Origin: Candidatus Brocadia sp. WS118
GTDB taxonomy: Bacteria > Planctomycetota > Brocadiia > Brocadiales > Brocadiaceae
DNA: 41,895 nt
Direction of reading: 5' to 3'
Assembly (NCBI GenBank): GCA_007618135.1
Contig: PHFX01000163.1
Coordinates: 1-41,895 of the forward strand
A program made the position numbers and the translations under genes. The notes below the pieces were generated by a model that did not search any database, had not been told where the DNA came from, and saw only the letters and a list, made by a program, of their open reading frames with translations. This document shows, piece after piece, positions 25,916-33,616 of the stretch (positions are counted from its first letter, which is position 1; each line of letters opens with the position of its first letter).

Positions 25916-27031
25916 ATGAATGATATAAACGACAAGTTAAAAACTGCCTGGATCAGGCAATTGAATGAAGACTGGAAGACGGCAAATTTCTATCACTTTA
26001 ACGACTCTATGCGTCCACCAAACTATGAATTGTCGTATTCGGGGGTGGCATTGGGCAGGTGGAAAGGCGGTTGTCACCGACGCCTCTCCATCAGTATTTT
26101 CCTGATCAATACGTATGCCTGGGAGTACGTGCAGGAAGTCCTCTACCATGAAATGGCGCACCAGTACGTGGAAGAAGTTTTGGGAATCTGCGAGGAACTT
26201 CCCCACGGAGAGGCATTTAAGAGGATTTGCCGGGAAAAAGGAATTGATCCAACAGCTACGGGGGACATCCAAATCTGGGTGGAAAAACGCAAAAACAGGT
26301 TTGCCGTGAGTTCGGAAAACCACCAGATATTGGATAAGGTTCATAAGCTGCTGGCACTGGCCCAAAGCCCCAATGAACATGAGGCGCAGACTGCCATGGC
26401 CAAGGCCCATGAGTTGTTGTTAAGACATAACCTGTCGCTTCTGGATACTCAAACGAAATGGAGTTACATTTATAAGCAGGTTGGTGAAATAGGGCGGAGA
26501 GACCCCGCGAAATCCACCATCAGCTCGATACTTTGCAAATATTTTTTCGTAGAGGCCATCTGGACGTTCGGGTACGACCAGCATAAAAACCGGCGTGGCA
26601 GGGTCTTGGAAATTTATGGGACGCCGGAAAATGTCGGGATGGCGGAATATGTGTATTATTATCTTCAAAATGTCTCGGAACTTTTATGGACGCAGTACAA
26701 GGAGGAGAATACTATTACGGGAAACAGGCATCGAAGAACGTTCATTTACGGCCTCTTAGAAGGTTTTTATCATAAACTGGAAGGCAGGGTGCCGGACACT
26801 GTATCCCAAAAACTGGTATGGAAGGGAGATCCACGGCTCAAGGAGTTTTATCGCCAAAGAAATCCCAGGCGTATCAGGACCTTTTCCCGGTATTCCAGGA
26901 CCTGTCAGGATGCCTATAATTCCGGAGTATTTCAAGGGAAAAAACTGGTTATCCGCAAGGGCGTTTGCGAGAGCGGCAGGGGGGGAAGTGAAGTATTTAA
27001 ACTAACCGTTTCAAGGGTGAATCAGCGATAA
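25916..27031 (+). CDS. SprT-like zinc metalloprotease with DUF2786 domain
   Basis: 371 residues. The N-terminal SprT-like domain has the zinc motif His78-Glu-Met-Ala-His82 (VLYHEMAHQYVEE) and a third likely ligand, His97, in LPHGEAFKRICREKG. A DUF2786 module follows (about 137-185: HKLLALAQSPNEHEAQTAMAKAHELLLRHNLS), then an uncharacterised C-terminal domain (about 190-340) often seen after DUF2786. SprT/Spartan proteases act on DNA-bound proteins; for this bacterial architecture the substrate is unknown. Cytoplasmic, with no signal peptide. The Arg-rich tail (RQRNPRRIRTFSRYSRT) could bind nucleic acid. It stands alone between purL and a repeat. Confidence 0.85.
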   Translation: MNDINDKLKTAWIRQLNEDWKTANFYHFNDSMRPPNYELSYSGVALGRWKGGCHRRLSISIFLINTYAWEYVQEVLYHEMAHQYVEEVLGICEELPHGEAFKRICREKGIDPTATGDIQIWVEKRKNRFAVSSENHQILDKVHKLLALAQSPNEHEAQTAMAKAHELLLRHNLSLLDTQTKWSYIYKQVGEIGRRDPAKSTISSILCKYFFVEAIWTFGYDQHKNRRGRVLEIYGTPENVGMAEYVYYYLQNVSELLWTQYKEENTITGNRHRRTFIYGLLEGFYHKLEGRVPDTVSQKLVWKGDPRLKEFYRQRNPRRIRTFSRYSRTCQDAYNSGVFQGKKLVIRKGVCESGRGGSEVFKLTVSRVNQR

Positions 27032-27176
27032 ATAAAAGGTTTGACGGGGCGAAATCAGCGAATCGCTTACAATAACAAAAGAACAAATTCATGAAATCAA
27101 AGAAAGCTTGAAATAGAATCATTGGTAGAACCTGATAAAAATCCTCTCATACATTCAAGCTACCAATCCAAAATAT

Positions 27177-27225
27177 CTGCGATTTTTTGCGAGAGAGCAC
27201 TTTTTTGTCTTGACAAAAGCCTTCT
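27177..27225. repeat. Dispersed repeat, copy 1
   Basis: CTGCGATTTTTTG (27177-27189) and TTGACAAAAGCCTTCT (27210-27225) occur with the same order and nearly the same spacing at 31414-31462. Its nature is unknown; TTGACA could act as a -35 element. The remainder of 27032-27263 holds no gene. Confidence 0.55.
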
Positions 27226-27263
27226 GGGGGTAAATCCTATCAGAGGTTTTGAAATTACAGAGG

Positions 27264-28052
27264 TTACTTGCTGAAAGTCGACCGCTGGATGCTTGCGGTC
27301 AATTGATGCTGTTGTCCGTCATAACGTGTAAACATGTCCTGAAGTTTCTGGAAAATATCCCTGACAACAGACGCAGTATTAAGATAAATGCCCCAGAGGA
27401 ATTGATCGTCTTCAAAAGATTCTGTAAATTGTGGAGTCGTGTTATTTGTTACATCATTTACCCTGCTATGTCGTAGCATCAATGTGGGTGCTCGTTCTTC
27501 CACACCAGCAACCATCTCTTCAGGAATAATCCCATTCCACTCTTTTGAAAAACCCTCTACAATATAAGCCCTGCCATGCTTATCAAATAGTTGATACCAT
27601 ACATGGGCAAAGGCAATCGAATTATCCCTGTCTACAACCCAACCCCATACAACATCGCCATCAATATCTAATTCAGATAACTGAGAAAAGAACAGGAATA
27701 CAGAATCTTCACAATCACCTTTTTTTCTTTGTCGTGTTTCAGTGGGTGTCTGCCAGTAATCAGTCTTTGGAGGCTCGGCCTGGTAGTCGATGTCGAAGGC
27801 TATTTCCTTATATGCCTTATAGATTTGTTCTCCGTTATTGAAGGTGTTGATACACCATTCTTTATACAGTGGATTATCGGGGATACTCCCATCTGGAGAA
27901 AGAGGCGCTAACTTTTCAGGACAGGTATTTGCGACCGGCTTGTAACCTTTTCCAGACAGGGGCAGGTTGGCATACACAACTTCTGCAAATGCTTCCATGC
28001 AACAAAGACTTGACAGAATTATGAAAAGTATACCTGCGAACAAATATCTCAT
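27264..28052 (-). CDS. Secreted transglutaminase-like cysteine protease
   Basis: 262 residues with a signal peptide (about 1-23, ends AFAE). The motif KKGDCEDSVFLFFSQL carries the candidate nucleophile Cys and resembles the GDCED motif of bacterial transglutaminase-like cysteine proteinases (LapG family). FAHVWYQL supplies the His and the IVEGFSKEW region may give the acidic third residue. LapG-type enzymes cleave surface adhesins; whether this one does cannot be told, as no LapD or adhesin gene is adjacent. The start is the ATG at 28052 because AGGAGG lies eight bases upstream; an in-frame ATG at 28070 would put the ribosome site inside the gene. Exported. Confidence 0.75.
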   Translation of the reverse strand: MRYLFAGILFIILSSLCCMEAFAEVVYANLPLSGKGYKPVANTCPEKLAPLSPDGSIPDNPLYKEWCINTFNNGEQIYKAYKEIAFDIDYQAEPPKTDYWQTPTETRQRKKGDCEDSVFLFFSQLSELDIDGDVVWGWVVDRDNSIAFAHVWYQLFDKHGRAYIVEGFSKEWNGIIPEEMVAGVEERAPTLMLRHSRVNDVTNNTTPQFTESFEDDQFLWGIYLNTASVVRDIFQKLQDMFTRYDGQQHQLTASIQRSTFSK

Positions 28053-28985
28053 AATATTATCCTCCTGCATCTATAGAGTTAACTAAAATTAGTTTCTCTA
28101 CAACATCTGCCTTTTGGTTGCCGCAAACATCCTTAAATTGTGGGCAGGAAACCAAAGACGGCTTCGGATAACTTATAGTTTAGGTGTTTGTATCATAAAC
28201 ACTGAGTTGTTTTGCGAGATATTGTTTGTATTGTCACGGTGTGGCGTAATAGTTGCTACACGAAAAACTCCTGTCAATAGCATCGGTCAGATATAATAAA
28301 AATTAAGGGTATTCCTTGTCCACCTCACTGTAAAATGGTGTCTAAATTATATACTATCATGGCGAAAAAAAAGACAACTATTGAGAAACAAGACAACTGC
28401 ATAATCTAAAATTGGTGCCTCAATCCAACAAAAAACATCCTGCCTGTCGTACGGAGATTATCTGGAACAGAAATAGATATTGGGTTACTATGATTTTAAT
28501 ATCGCAAATTAAATACCATCTCTTGCATCGCCATATTTTAAAAAAGACCCTTTTGCGAGAATATGATTAAGCAGGGCGACGAAGGCAGGTCATCTCTGGG
28601 TGCCATTCATCCCCGGAATATTTACCACGCTTTACCTTAATTTTTGTTTCTGCTTCGATACCACAAACATGGGCGTCTCCAAAATTTTAGTACGGTGAAA
28701 TATTTTGATTGGATTCCGGGGTGCGTAAAAACAATAAGATCACTAAAATCGTTGCAAAAATGTTGGGCAAATACCCAGATGAAGAAACGCAAGGACAAGA
28801 GAAATAAATGCCCTTGACAATTTTGATGTAATAGATTTTATTGTTCTTAAAAAGCACCTATTTGCAATCTAAGCACAGAAAAATAAAGTTTGTCGTTCGA
28901 CTGAGTGCTCACGGCAACGTCCATGTTGTCCAGTAAGCCGCACAAACAAGATGAAGATTCCTGTACAACCAATTAAGGAGAAGAC
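28053..28985. other. Long non-coding gap between divergent genes
   Basis: 933 AT-rich bases with no convincing gene. A 28-codon frame at 28719-28805 has coherent codons (IVAKMLGKYPDEE) but no start signal and may be a decayed fragment. TTGACA at 28814-28819 could be a -35 box for the peroxidase, with only a poor -10. AAGGAGAAG at 28975-28983 is the peroxidase Shine-Dalgarno. Confidence 0.45.
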
Positions 28986-30062
28986 ATGAAGAAAATTAAA
29001 TTTACTCTGATCAGTTGCGTCCTGGCTCTTGTCGTAATCAACATGGTAATACTGACGGTTACTGCCGCCGATGAACCGCCCAGGAATATAGGGTATGGGA
29101 GAGGCGGAAGGATGCAAGGCGGCGCTGTCTCTGAACGTTCAAAAGAACCTATCCAGCCAATTCCCGTTACCTTTGACTACGACACTGCAAAGATAGAATT
29201 AGGAAAGAAATTGTTTTTTGAACCCAGGTTGTCTAAATCCGGCTGGATCACGTGCAATTCCTGCCATAATCTTTCAACGGGCGGCGTGGATAATCTGCCC
29301 ACCTCGATCGGGCATAAATGGCTCTTTGGTCCGATAAACTCCCCCACCGTCCTGAATGCAAAATTTAATCTGGCGCAATTCTGGGACGGCCGGGCGAAGG
29401 ACCTGAAAGAGCAGGCGAAAGGCCCCATTGCTAATCCGATGGAAATGGCTTCAAACCACGAGCTTGCCGTGGATGTATTGCAATCGATACCGGCATATGT
29501 GCAGTGGTTTAAAGAGGTCTATAAAGAGGAAAATATTACCATTGATAACGTCGCTGACGCTATAGCGGCGTTTGAAGAGACGCTAACCACGCCAAACTCA
29601 AGATTTGACTGGTGGTTGAAAGACTATGATGACAAAATTACCGACGCAGAAATGGAAGGATATGATCTGTTTAAAAATAAAGGTTGTATCATCTGCCACA
29701 ACGGCTTCGGTGTAGGAGGAACCTCCTTTCAGAAATTTGGAGTTGCAAAACCGTATGACAAAGACACCCAGACGCTTGGCAGATACAACGTAACAAAAGA
29801 GGAAAAAGATAAATATGCGTTCAAAGTTCCCTTGCTCAGAAATATTGAATTAACAGCCCCCTATTTCCATGACGCGAGCACGTGGAGTTTGAGTGAGGCA
29901 GTGAAAATCATGGCAGAATATCAGCTGGGAGTAACATTTAATGATAATGAAACGGACAAGATTGTCGCTTTTCTGCGAACCTTAACCGGAGATCAGCCGT
30001 CTATTCTTTTCCCCATCCTGCCACCATCAAATGAAAATACACCGAAACCAAACCGGAATTGA
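28986..30062 (+). CDS. Dihaem cytochrome c peroxidase (CcpA/MauG family)
   Basis: 358 residues with a signal peptide (about 1-27, ends VTAA). Two haem motifs: CNSCH at 90-94 (N-terminal, peroxidatic domain) and CIICH at 234-238. Between and after them are family markers FFEPRLSKSGWITCNSCHNL, NSPTVLNAKFNLAQFWDGRAK, EQAKGPIANPMEM and KVPLLRNIELTAPYFHDAS, with the Met of VKIMAEYQLG a candidate distal ligand. The enzyme reduces hydrogen peroxide to water with electrons from small cytochromes outside the cytoplasm. There is a Gly-rich insert after the signal peptide and a Pro-rich tail. The CDGSH gene begins 20 bases later, so they are probably one transcript. Confidence 0.92.
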   Translation: MKKIKFTLISCVLALVVINMVILTVTAADEPPRNIGYGRGGRMQGGAVSERSKEPIQPIPVTFDYDTAKIELGKKLFFEPRLSKSGWITCNSCHNLSTGGVDNLPTSIGHKWLFGPINSPTVLNAKFNLAQFWDGRAKDLKEQAKGPIANPMEMASNHELAVDVLQSIPAYVQWFKEVYKEENITIDNVADAIAAFEETLTTPNSRFDWWLKDYDDKITDAEMEGYDLFKNKGCIICHNGFGVGGTSFQKFGVAKPYDKDTQTLGRYNVTKEEKDKYAFKVPLLRNIELTAPYFHDASTWSLSEAVKIMAEYQLGVTFNDNETDKIVAFLRTLTGDQPSILFPILPPSNENTPKPNRN

Positions 30063-30082
30063 TTTTATAGGAAAAAAGAGCT

Positions 30083-30316
30083 ATGAAACAAATGCCACTT
30101 ACGATTGAATTGAACCCTGGTGTGTATCACTGGTGTGCGTGTGGGAATACAAAAAATGAGCCGTTCTGCGACGGTTCACACAAGGGAACGGACAAAGAAC
30201 CCTACCCGTTTAAAATCGTGCTGAAAAGGAAATATCTCATTTGCAACTGCTATTTAACCAAAAATCCACCATTCTGCGATGGCATCTGCCGCAAACTCAA
30301 AGAGCGTGAGGCATGA
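30083..30316 (+). CDS. Double CDGSH-type iron-sulfur protein
   Basis: 77 residues with two CDGSH modules. The first is canonical: CACGNTKNEPFCDGSH gives three Cys and one His for a [2Fe-2S] cluster. The second, CNCYLTKNPPFCDGIC, has Cys where His is expected, so it offers four Cys. The His sets the redox potential and lability in mitoNEET-type proteins, so the two clusters may differ. There is no signal peptide; cytoplasmic. It follows the cytochrome c peroxidase by 20 bases, which suggests a joint oxidative-stress role. Shine-Dalgarno is AGGAAAAAAGAG. Confidence 0.88.
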   Translation: MKQMPLTIELNPGVYHWCACGNTKNEPFCDGSHKGTDKEPYPFKIVLKRKYLICNCYLTKNPPFCDGICRKLKEREA

Positions 30317-30408
30317 ATTTGGGGACTTGGTATCGCTTATTACCCTTAGCCAAACCCTTATCAAATGTACCGCCGAAAGGAAGAGACACGGGGAACATAG
30401 ATTATGAA

Positions 30409-30603
30409 TCACTGTTCTATTCCTGCTATAAATTGATTTAGAAGGATTCCATTTTCCACTGACTTGGCTTCAAGGAGATCTCCTTCAGCGAGGTTAAACT
30501 TTTTGCGCAAATCGGCAGGCAGTGTCACTTGAGCAAATTTTCCGTCAAGAAAAAAGAAATTTGGGGGGACGTATGGTTTGTAAAACCAAAACCTGCTTGA
30601 CAA
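30409..30603 (-). pseudogene. AbrB/SpoVT-type antitoxin remnant
   Basis: The core FAQVTLPADLRKKFNLAEGDLLEAKSVENGILL is an AbrB/MazE-like DNA-binding swapped-hairpin domain. Yet the N-terminal start is replaced by unrelated sequence (only a TTG at 30603), and the protein stops after the domain with no toxin-binding tail. No toxin gene lies downstream. It is probably a decayed antitoxin, facing away from the intact module at 30673. Confidence 0.6.
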
Positions 30604-30608
30604 AAGAT

Positions 30609-30671
30609 AGGTACAACTATATTATGAAGTACAACATTTATCACGGTATGACTATTTAGTGAGGTACAACT
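30609..30671 (+). promoter_or_regulatory. Repeated GGTACAACT motifs upstream of the toxin-antitoxin module
   Basis: AGGTACAACT at 30609-30618 and 30662-30671, with a variant AAGTACAACA at 30627-30636. All sit in the 69-base gap before the antitoxin start, a position typical for autoregulatory operators of AbrB-type antitoxins. Binding is not shown. Confidence 0.45.
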
Positions 30672-30672
30672 T

Positions 30673-30930
30673 ATGGAATACATACTGAAGGTTTCACCGA
30701 AGGGACAGGTCACATTTCCGAAGAAATTGAGAGAGGCCCTTGAGGTGAAAGACCTCATAGAGGTTGAAATCAAGGATAGAAAAGCTATCGTTAGAAAACC
30801 CGAATCAATAACAGACGACCTTGCGGGCTGCTTTAAAAAATATACCCTTAAAAAGAAATTTACGGCGAACGAAGATTTAGAGAAAGCCGTTGAGATGGTT
30901 GCCCATGAAATTGCCGAAAAAGATAATTGA
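30673..30930 (+). CDS. AbrB-family antitoxin (VapB-like)
   Basis: 85 residues. The N-terminal AbrB/SpoVT domain (about 3-48) reads ILKVSPKGQVTFPKKLREAL...DLIEVEIKDRKAIVRKP; the C-terminal helix (about 50-85) would wrap the toxin. It neutralises the PIN toxin encoded by the next gene, which overlaps it by 26 bases, and probably represses its own promoter through the repeats just upstream. The start ATG is well placed after GAGGTACAACTT, with GAGG as a modest ribosome site. Confidence 0.88.
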   Translation: MEYILKVSPKGQVTFPKKLREALEVKDLIEVEIKDRKAIVRKPESITDDLAGCFKKYTLKKKFTANEDLEKAVEMVAHEIAEKDN

Positions 30931-31318
30931 CGCCAACGTAATATTGAGGTTTTTTCTTGAAGATGATGAGGAGAAATTCCAGAGGGCAAGGGAGTTTTTC
31001 AGGAAACTTGAGTTTGGGGAAGATGACGCCCTTTTGTCAGAGATCGTTTTTGCCGAAGTCATCTGGGTCTTGCAGAAAGTTTACAGCATCCCGCGGAAAG
31101 AGATCAGCCCGATATTCCTGAAATTGCTAAATTATCATGGCTTAAAAACCGTTTTCAGCAAAGAAATCTTTTCAGAGAGCCTGAAATTGTACGCCGTTCA
31201 CACAGCAGACATTCAGGATATTTTTCTGGCGGTTTTAGCAAGAGTGAAGGGCAGCAAGATCATTTCCTTTGATAAAGCGGATTTCAAGAAATTGAAGGCT
31301 GATTTTACTGAGCCTTAA
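30905..31318 (+). CDS. vapC: PIN-domain toxin (VapC-like ribonuclease)
   Basis: 137 residues. PIN-domain acidic residues are in place: Asp9 in KIIDANVILRFFL, Glu in LLSEIVFAEVIWVL, Asp in DIQDIFLAVLAR and Asp in IISFDKADF. Such toxins are Mg2+-dependent endoribonucleases that cut tRNA or rRNA. The ATG at 30905 lies within the antitoxin gene (26-base overlap), the classic antitoxin-toxin order with coupled translation. There is no gene directly downstream. Confidence 0.9.
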   Translation: MKLPKKIIDANVILRFFLEDDEEKFQRAREFFRKLEFGEDDALLSEIVFAEVIWVLQKVYSIPRKEISPIFLKLLNYHGLKTVFSKEIFSESLKLYAVHTADIQDIFLAVLARVKGSKIISFDKADFKKLKADFTEP

Positions 31319-31413
31319 TATTCACACGTGGTCAAGTCTTTCAAATAAAAAATCCTGCTTCAACGATATGACCCCTTTCCTTCCTTTTCTTTTCGTTTAA
31401 TAAAGCAAAAAAC

Positions 31414-31462
31414 CTGCGATTTTTTGTTATGGAGAATCTTTTCTGTTTGACAAAAGCCTTCT
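31414..31462. repeat. Dispersed repeat, copy 2
   Basis: Shares CTGCGATTTTTTG and TTGACAAAAGCCTTCT with 27177-27225. The following 60 bases contain CCGG-rich hairpins (around 31505-31525) that I cannot assign to a known RNA. Confidence 0.5.
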
Positions 31463-31524
31463 CATAGGCGACCCTCCTCGGCCTCCCCAAAAATAGGGTG
31501 AACGATGCCACCCGGCTATCCGGC

Positions 31525-31785
31525 TTATCTTTTTGACGTCAAAGGGTATTTTTCCGGATTTTCAAGGTTATCTATTTCTAAATCGACATCCAAATCAGGC
31601 CAGTATAAATGATATCCATGAAGTAATTGAACATTTTGTATGGATTTTAATGTTTGATCTTTAAAATAAGGAAAGTCCTTATAGCTGAGAAAGTATTCTT
31701 TTCCTTTTACGAAAAGCCATATACCAAAAGGAGTAATATTTTCAATGCTTACCGAAATGTTTTTGCCACGCTTTAATAATCTCAT
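31525..31785 (-). CDS. DUF2442 protein (putative antitoxin-like partner)
   Basis: 86 residues with the DUF2442 pattern: VSIENITPFGIWLFVKGKEYFLSYKDFPYFKDQ near the start and YHLYWPDLDVDLEIDNLENPE at the end. DUF2442 proteins are commonly encoded beside DUF4160 proteins, as here: the upstream gene overlaps by 44 bases. The pair is often predicted to be a toxin-antitoxin-like module, but I know of no proven activity. A second pair, half destroyed, lies at 33248-33616. Confidence 0.82.
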   Translation of the reverse strand: MRLLKRGKNISVSIENITPFGIWLFVKGKEYFLSYKDFPYFKDQTLKSIQNVQLLHGYHLYWPDLDVDLEIDNLENPEKYPLTSKR

Positions 31786-31984
31786 ATCTATGCCTCTCGA
31801 TAATCTTTTGAATCTCGTTTAATTTTTTTGAGTTTAGCCTATGGTATATTGCTAAAGATACCATGGGTTCCAACCAAAATTTTGCTTCTCCACTCTCGCA
31901 CGTCACATGAACATGAATTCGTTTTTCTTCGTTTGAAAGAAAATAAAACCTATATCCTTTTTCTCGTAATATTGTGGGACTCAT
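31742..31984 (-). CDS. DUF4160 protein
   Basis: 80 residues, the usual size. The family pattern is clear: SPTILREKGYRFYFLSNEE, HVHVTCESGEAKFWLEP, and a C-terminal helix IIERHRYEIIKAWQKHFG. The conserved His-Val-His and Glu residues may be functional. It is the first gene of a two-gene unit with the DUF2442 gene, overlapping by 44 bases. AGGAGC sits directly at the ATG (31984), a very short spacing. Function unknown. Confidence 0.82.
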   Translation of the reverse strand: MSPTILREKGYRFYFLSNEEKRIHVHVTCESGEAKFWLEPMVSLAIYHRLNSKKLNEIQKIIERHRYEIIKAWQKHFGKH

Positions 31985-32052
31985 GCTCCTGGAATGTACA
32001 AAATTACTTCCTTTTTTTCAATATAAAAGATTGCGAAAGGGATTAAATACCA

Positions 32053-32119
32053 GTGAAACCCAACACCCCCAATCCGATATCTTTTAAAATATTGGGTTTC
32101 ATTTCATTCAACCCAACCC
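32053..32119. repeat. GGTTGGGTT-family repeat
   Basis: Arms GTGAAACCCAAC (32053-32064) and, inverted, TTGGGTTTC (32093-32101), followed by ATTTCATTCAACCCAACC. It shares the GGTTGGGTTGAATGAAATGA core with 15366 and 21058 in the opposite orientation. Confidence 0.7.
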
Positions 32120-32214
32120 GCCATCGCAAACCCACCAGCTATTTTCACTGATGGACTTTGTGTACCAGGAAAAAGGAAATAAGTGTTATGTCCTTATTAC
32201 CATTTAATGGTACA

Positions 32215-32854
32215 TCACAATCCATCCAATGGACTCCGTACTCCTTTTCCACCTTTATTTAAAACGTGAGTATAAATCATTGTCGTGCTCACATCTTTAT
32301 GTCCCAGTAATTCCTGTACCGTGCGAATATCATAACCATTTTCAAGTAAATGAGTAGCGAAACTATGCCGGAAGGTATGACAACTTGCAGGTTTATTGAT
32401 CCCTGCTGCACGAACCGCAGTCTTTACCGCTTTTTGTAAAACCGTCTCATAAATATGGTGCCGACGTTCTATCCCTGACCTTGGGTCAATAGAACGATTG
32501 GAAGCAGGGAATAGATATTGCCAGGCAAATTCCCTTTCAGCATTTGGATATTTTTTTGCAAGGGCAAAAGGCAGGTAAACTTTGCCAAAAACCCTCTTTC
32601 AAATCCTGTTCATGTAAGATTCTCACCTTTTCTAAATGCTTCTTTAACGGTTCTTTCAAAGACCCGGGCAACATGGTTAACCGATCTTTGCCACCCTTCC
32701 CATCCCTGACCGTAATCTGATTATACGAAAAATCTATATCCTTAAAAAAGATACATCGTTTAATCCAATGAACATACGCCTCTTCTGTTCTCATGCTGTA
32801 ATGCTTTACCCGGATTACATCACGCACCTGATCCAGTAATTTAGGTTTGGGCAT
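32215..32854 (-). pseudogene. intI: Integron-type tyrosine recombinase (IntI), broken
   Basis: From the ATG at 32854 the protein begins [20 protein letters not shown] and WIKRCIFF, then jumps directly to [21 protein letters not shown]. About 130 residues that should lie between are missing, including the first catalytic Arg. Near 32575-32580 a run of five T replaces four, shifting the frame; reading on in the next frame gives the rest of the catalytic domain: [49 protein letters not shown] and a proper stop at 32215. So the His-x-x-Arg and Tyr boxes survive, but the protein cannot be made or work. Wording fits the integron integrase subfamily of XerC-like recombinases. It faces away from the cassette region at 33037-33630, as in integrons. 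Confidence 0.88.
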
Positions 32855-32939
32855 AATAGTTACCTTTCGCCTTGAAAAAAAATTTTTGAAATATTTTGGT
32901 AATTTAAGGTATAATATTGGCAAAATAATCGGGAGCTTT

Positions 32940-33043
32940 ATTATACGCCAAAATAGCCGTATAATAAGTCATCAGTAAACGTATTATATGTACTAATAGC
33001 CGTAAAATAAGACGGCTATTAGTACGCCTAATTCATGTTGAAC
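32940..33043. other. Probable attI region of the decayed integron
   Basis: Directly upstream of the integrase. Two perfect inverted repeats: 32940-32965 (ATTATACG/CGTATAAT) and 32990-33025 (14-base arms GTACTAATAGCCGT). They share a direct repeat AATAGCCGTAxAATAAG. GTTGAAC at 33037-33043 matches the GTTRRRY recombination core, and cassette DNA follows. Exact attI limits are not defined. Confidence 0.55.
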
Positions 33044-33227
33044 GAAACCGCTTCGCGGTAGCATTCCAGAGAGTAGAGATTCGATAGTTTGTTCTTTGAA
33101 AACAAGCATTTCAAGAGTTCACCCTTTAGATTTCCCATTATTTGCTGGACAAATAGAAATTCCCATACCAAGTTACTTTCGTAGGAGATTACTTGAACAA
33201 ACCAGGAACAACGAAAGGAGGAAGAGT

Positions 33228-33275
33228 ATGGGGAAATTACGGGAAAAGATGAACTTATGGCTGATTGGGATTTAG
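33228..33275 (+). pseudogene. 5' stub of a tyrosine recombinase gene
   Basis: AAAGGAGGA and an ATG lead into MGKLREKM, a typical start of phage-type/IS-associated integrases. It then runs into foreign sequence and stops after 15 codons. Only the first eight codons look original. Confidence 0.4.
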
Positions 33276-33319
33276 CAGTTAGCGGACAGCAGCCGTTTAA
33301 AATTGATCCATTGAGGTAA
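33248..33319 (+). pseudogene. 3' fragment of a DUF4160 gene
   Basis: In the frame starting at 33248 the peptide DELMADWDLAVSGQQPFKID and PLR ends at 33319, three bases before the DUF2442 gene. This matches the usual C-terminus of DUF4160 proteins paired with DUF2442. The rest of the gene has been replaced by the recombinase stub, so the partner gene is lost. Confidence 0.55.
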
Positions 33320-33322
33320 ACT

Positions 33323-33616
33323 ATGAATCCGAGAGTAAAAGCAGTAAAGGCACGAGATAACTATAAACTTGAGATAACATTTTCCAATGGAGAAGTCGGG
33401 GTATATGATTGCAGTCCTTTGCTTAATTTCTGGGTATTTACTGAGTTGAAAGACAAAATTTATTTTCAACAGGCAAGGGCGGCGCATGGAACTGTAGTAT
33501 GGCCACATGAGCAGGACATATGCCCTGACACTTTATACTTAGATTCTATAAAAATTAAAAAAACGCCTAACAAATCGATCCAACGGTTTGGCACAAAAAG
33601 CCGTGCCAGCCGCTGA
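33323..33616 (+). CDS. DUF2442 protein in an integron cassette
   Basis: 97 residues. The DUF2442 domain covers about 1-80: VKAVKARDNYKLEITFSNGEVGVYD and the closing VWPHEQDICPDTLYLDS. The final 17 codons run into the attC site and end at a TGA inside it, so the C-terminus is partly encoded by recombination-site DNA. Its DUF4160 partner survives only as a fragment three bases upstream. A different DUF4160/DUF2442 pair, intact, lies on the opposite strand at 31525-31984. Possible antitoxin-like role; unproven. Confidence 0.8.
   Translation: MNPRVKAVKARDNYKLEITFSNGEVGVYDCSPLLNFWVFTELKDKIYFQQARAAHGTVVWPHEQDICPDTLYLDSIKIKKTPNKSIQRFGTKSRASR

Noticed and set aside
28719-28805. 28-codon frame with plausible codons
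   Set aside because: No ribosome site and too short to call; noted only as a possible fragment.
31463-31524. CCGG-rich hairpins considered as a riboswitch
   Set aside because: I could not match them to any aptamer core; no conserved loop residues were recognisable.
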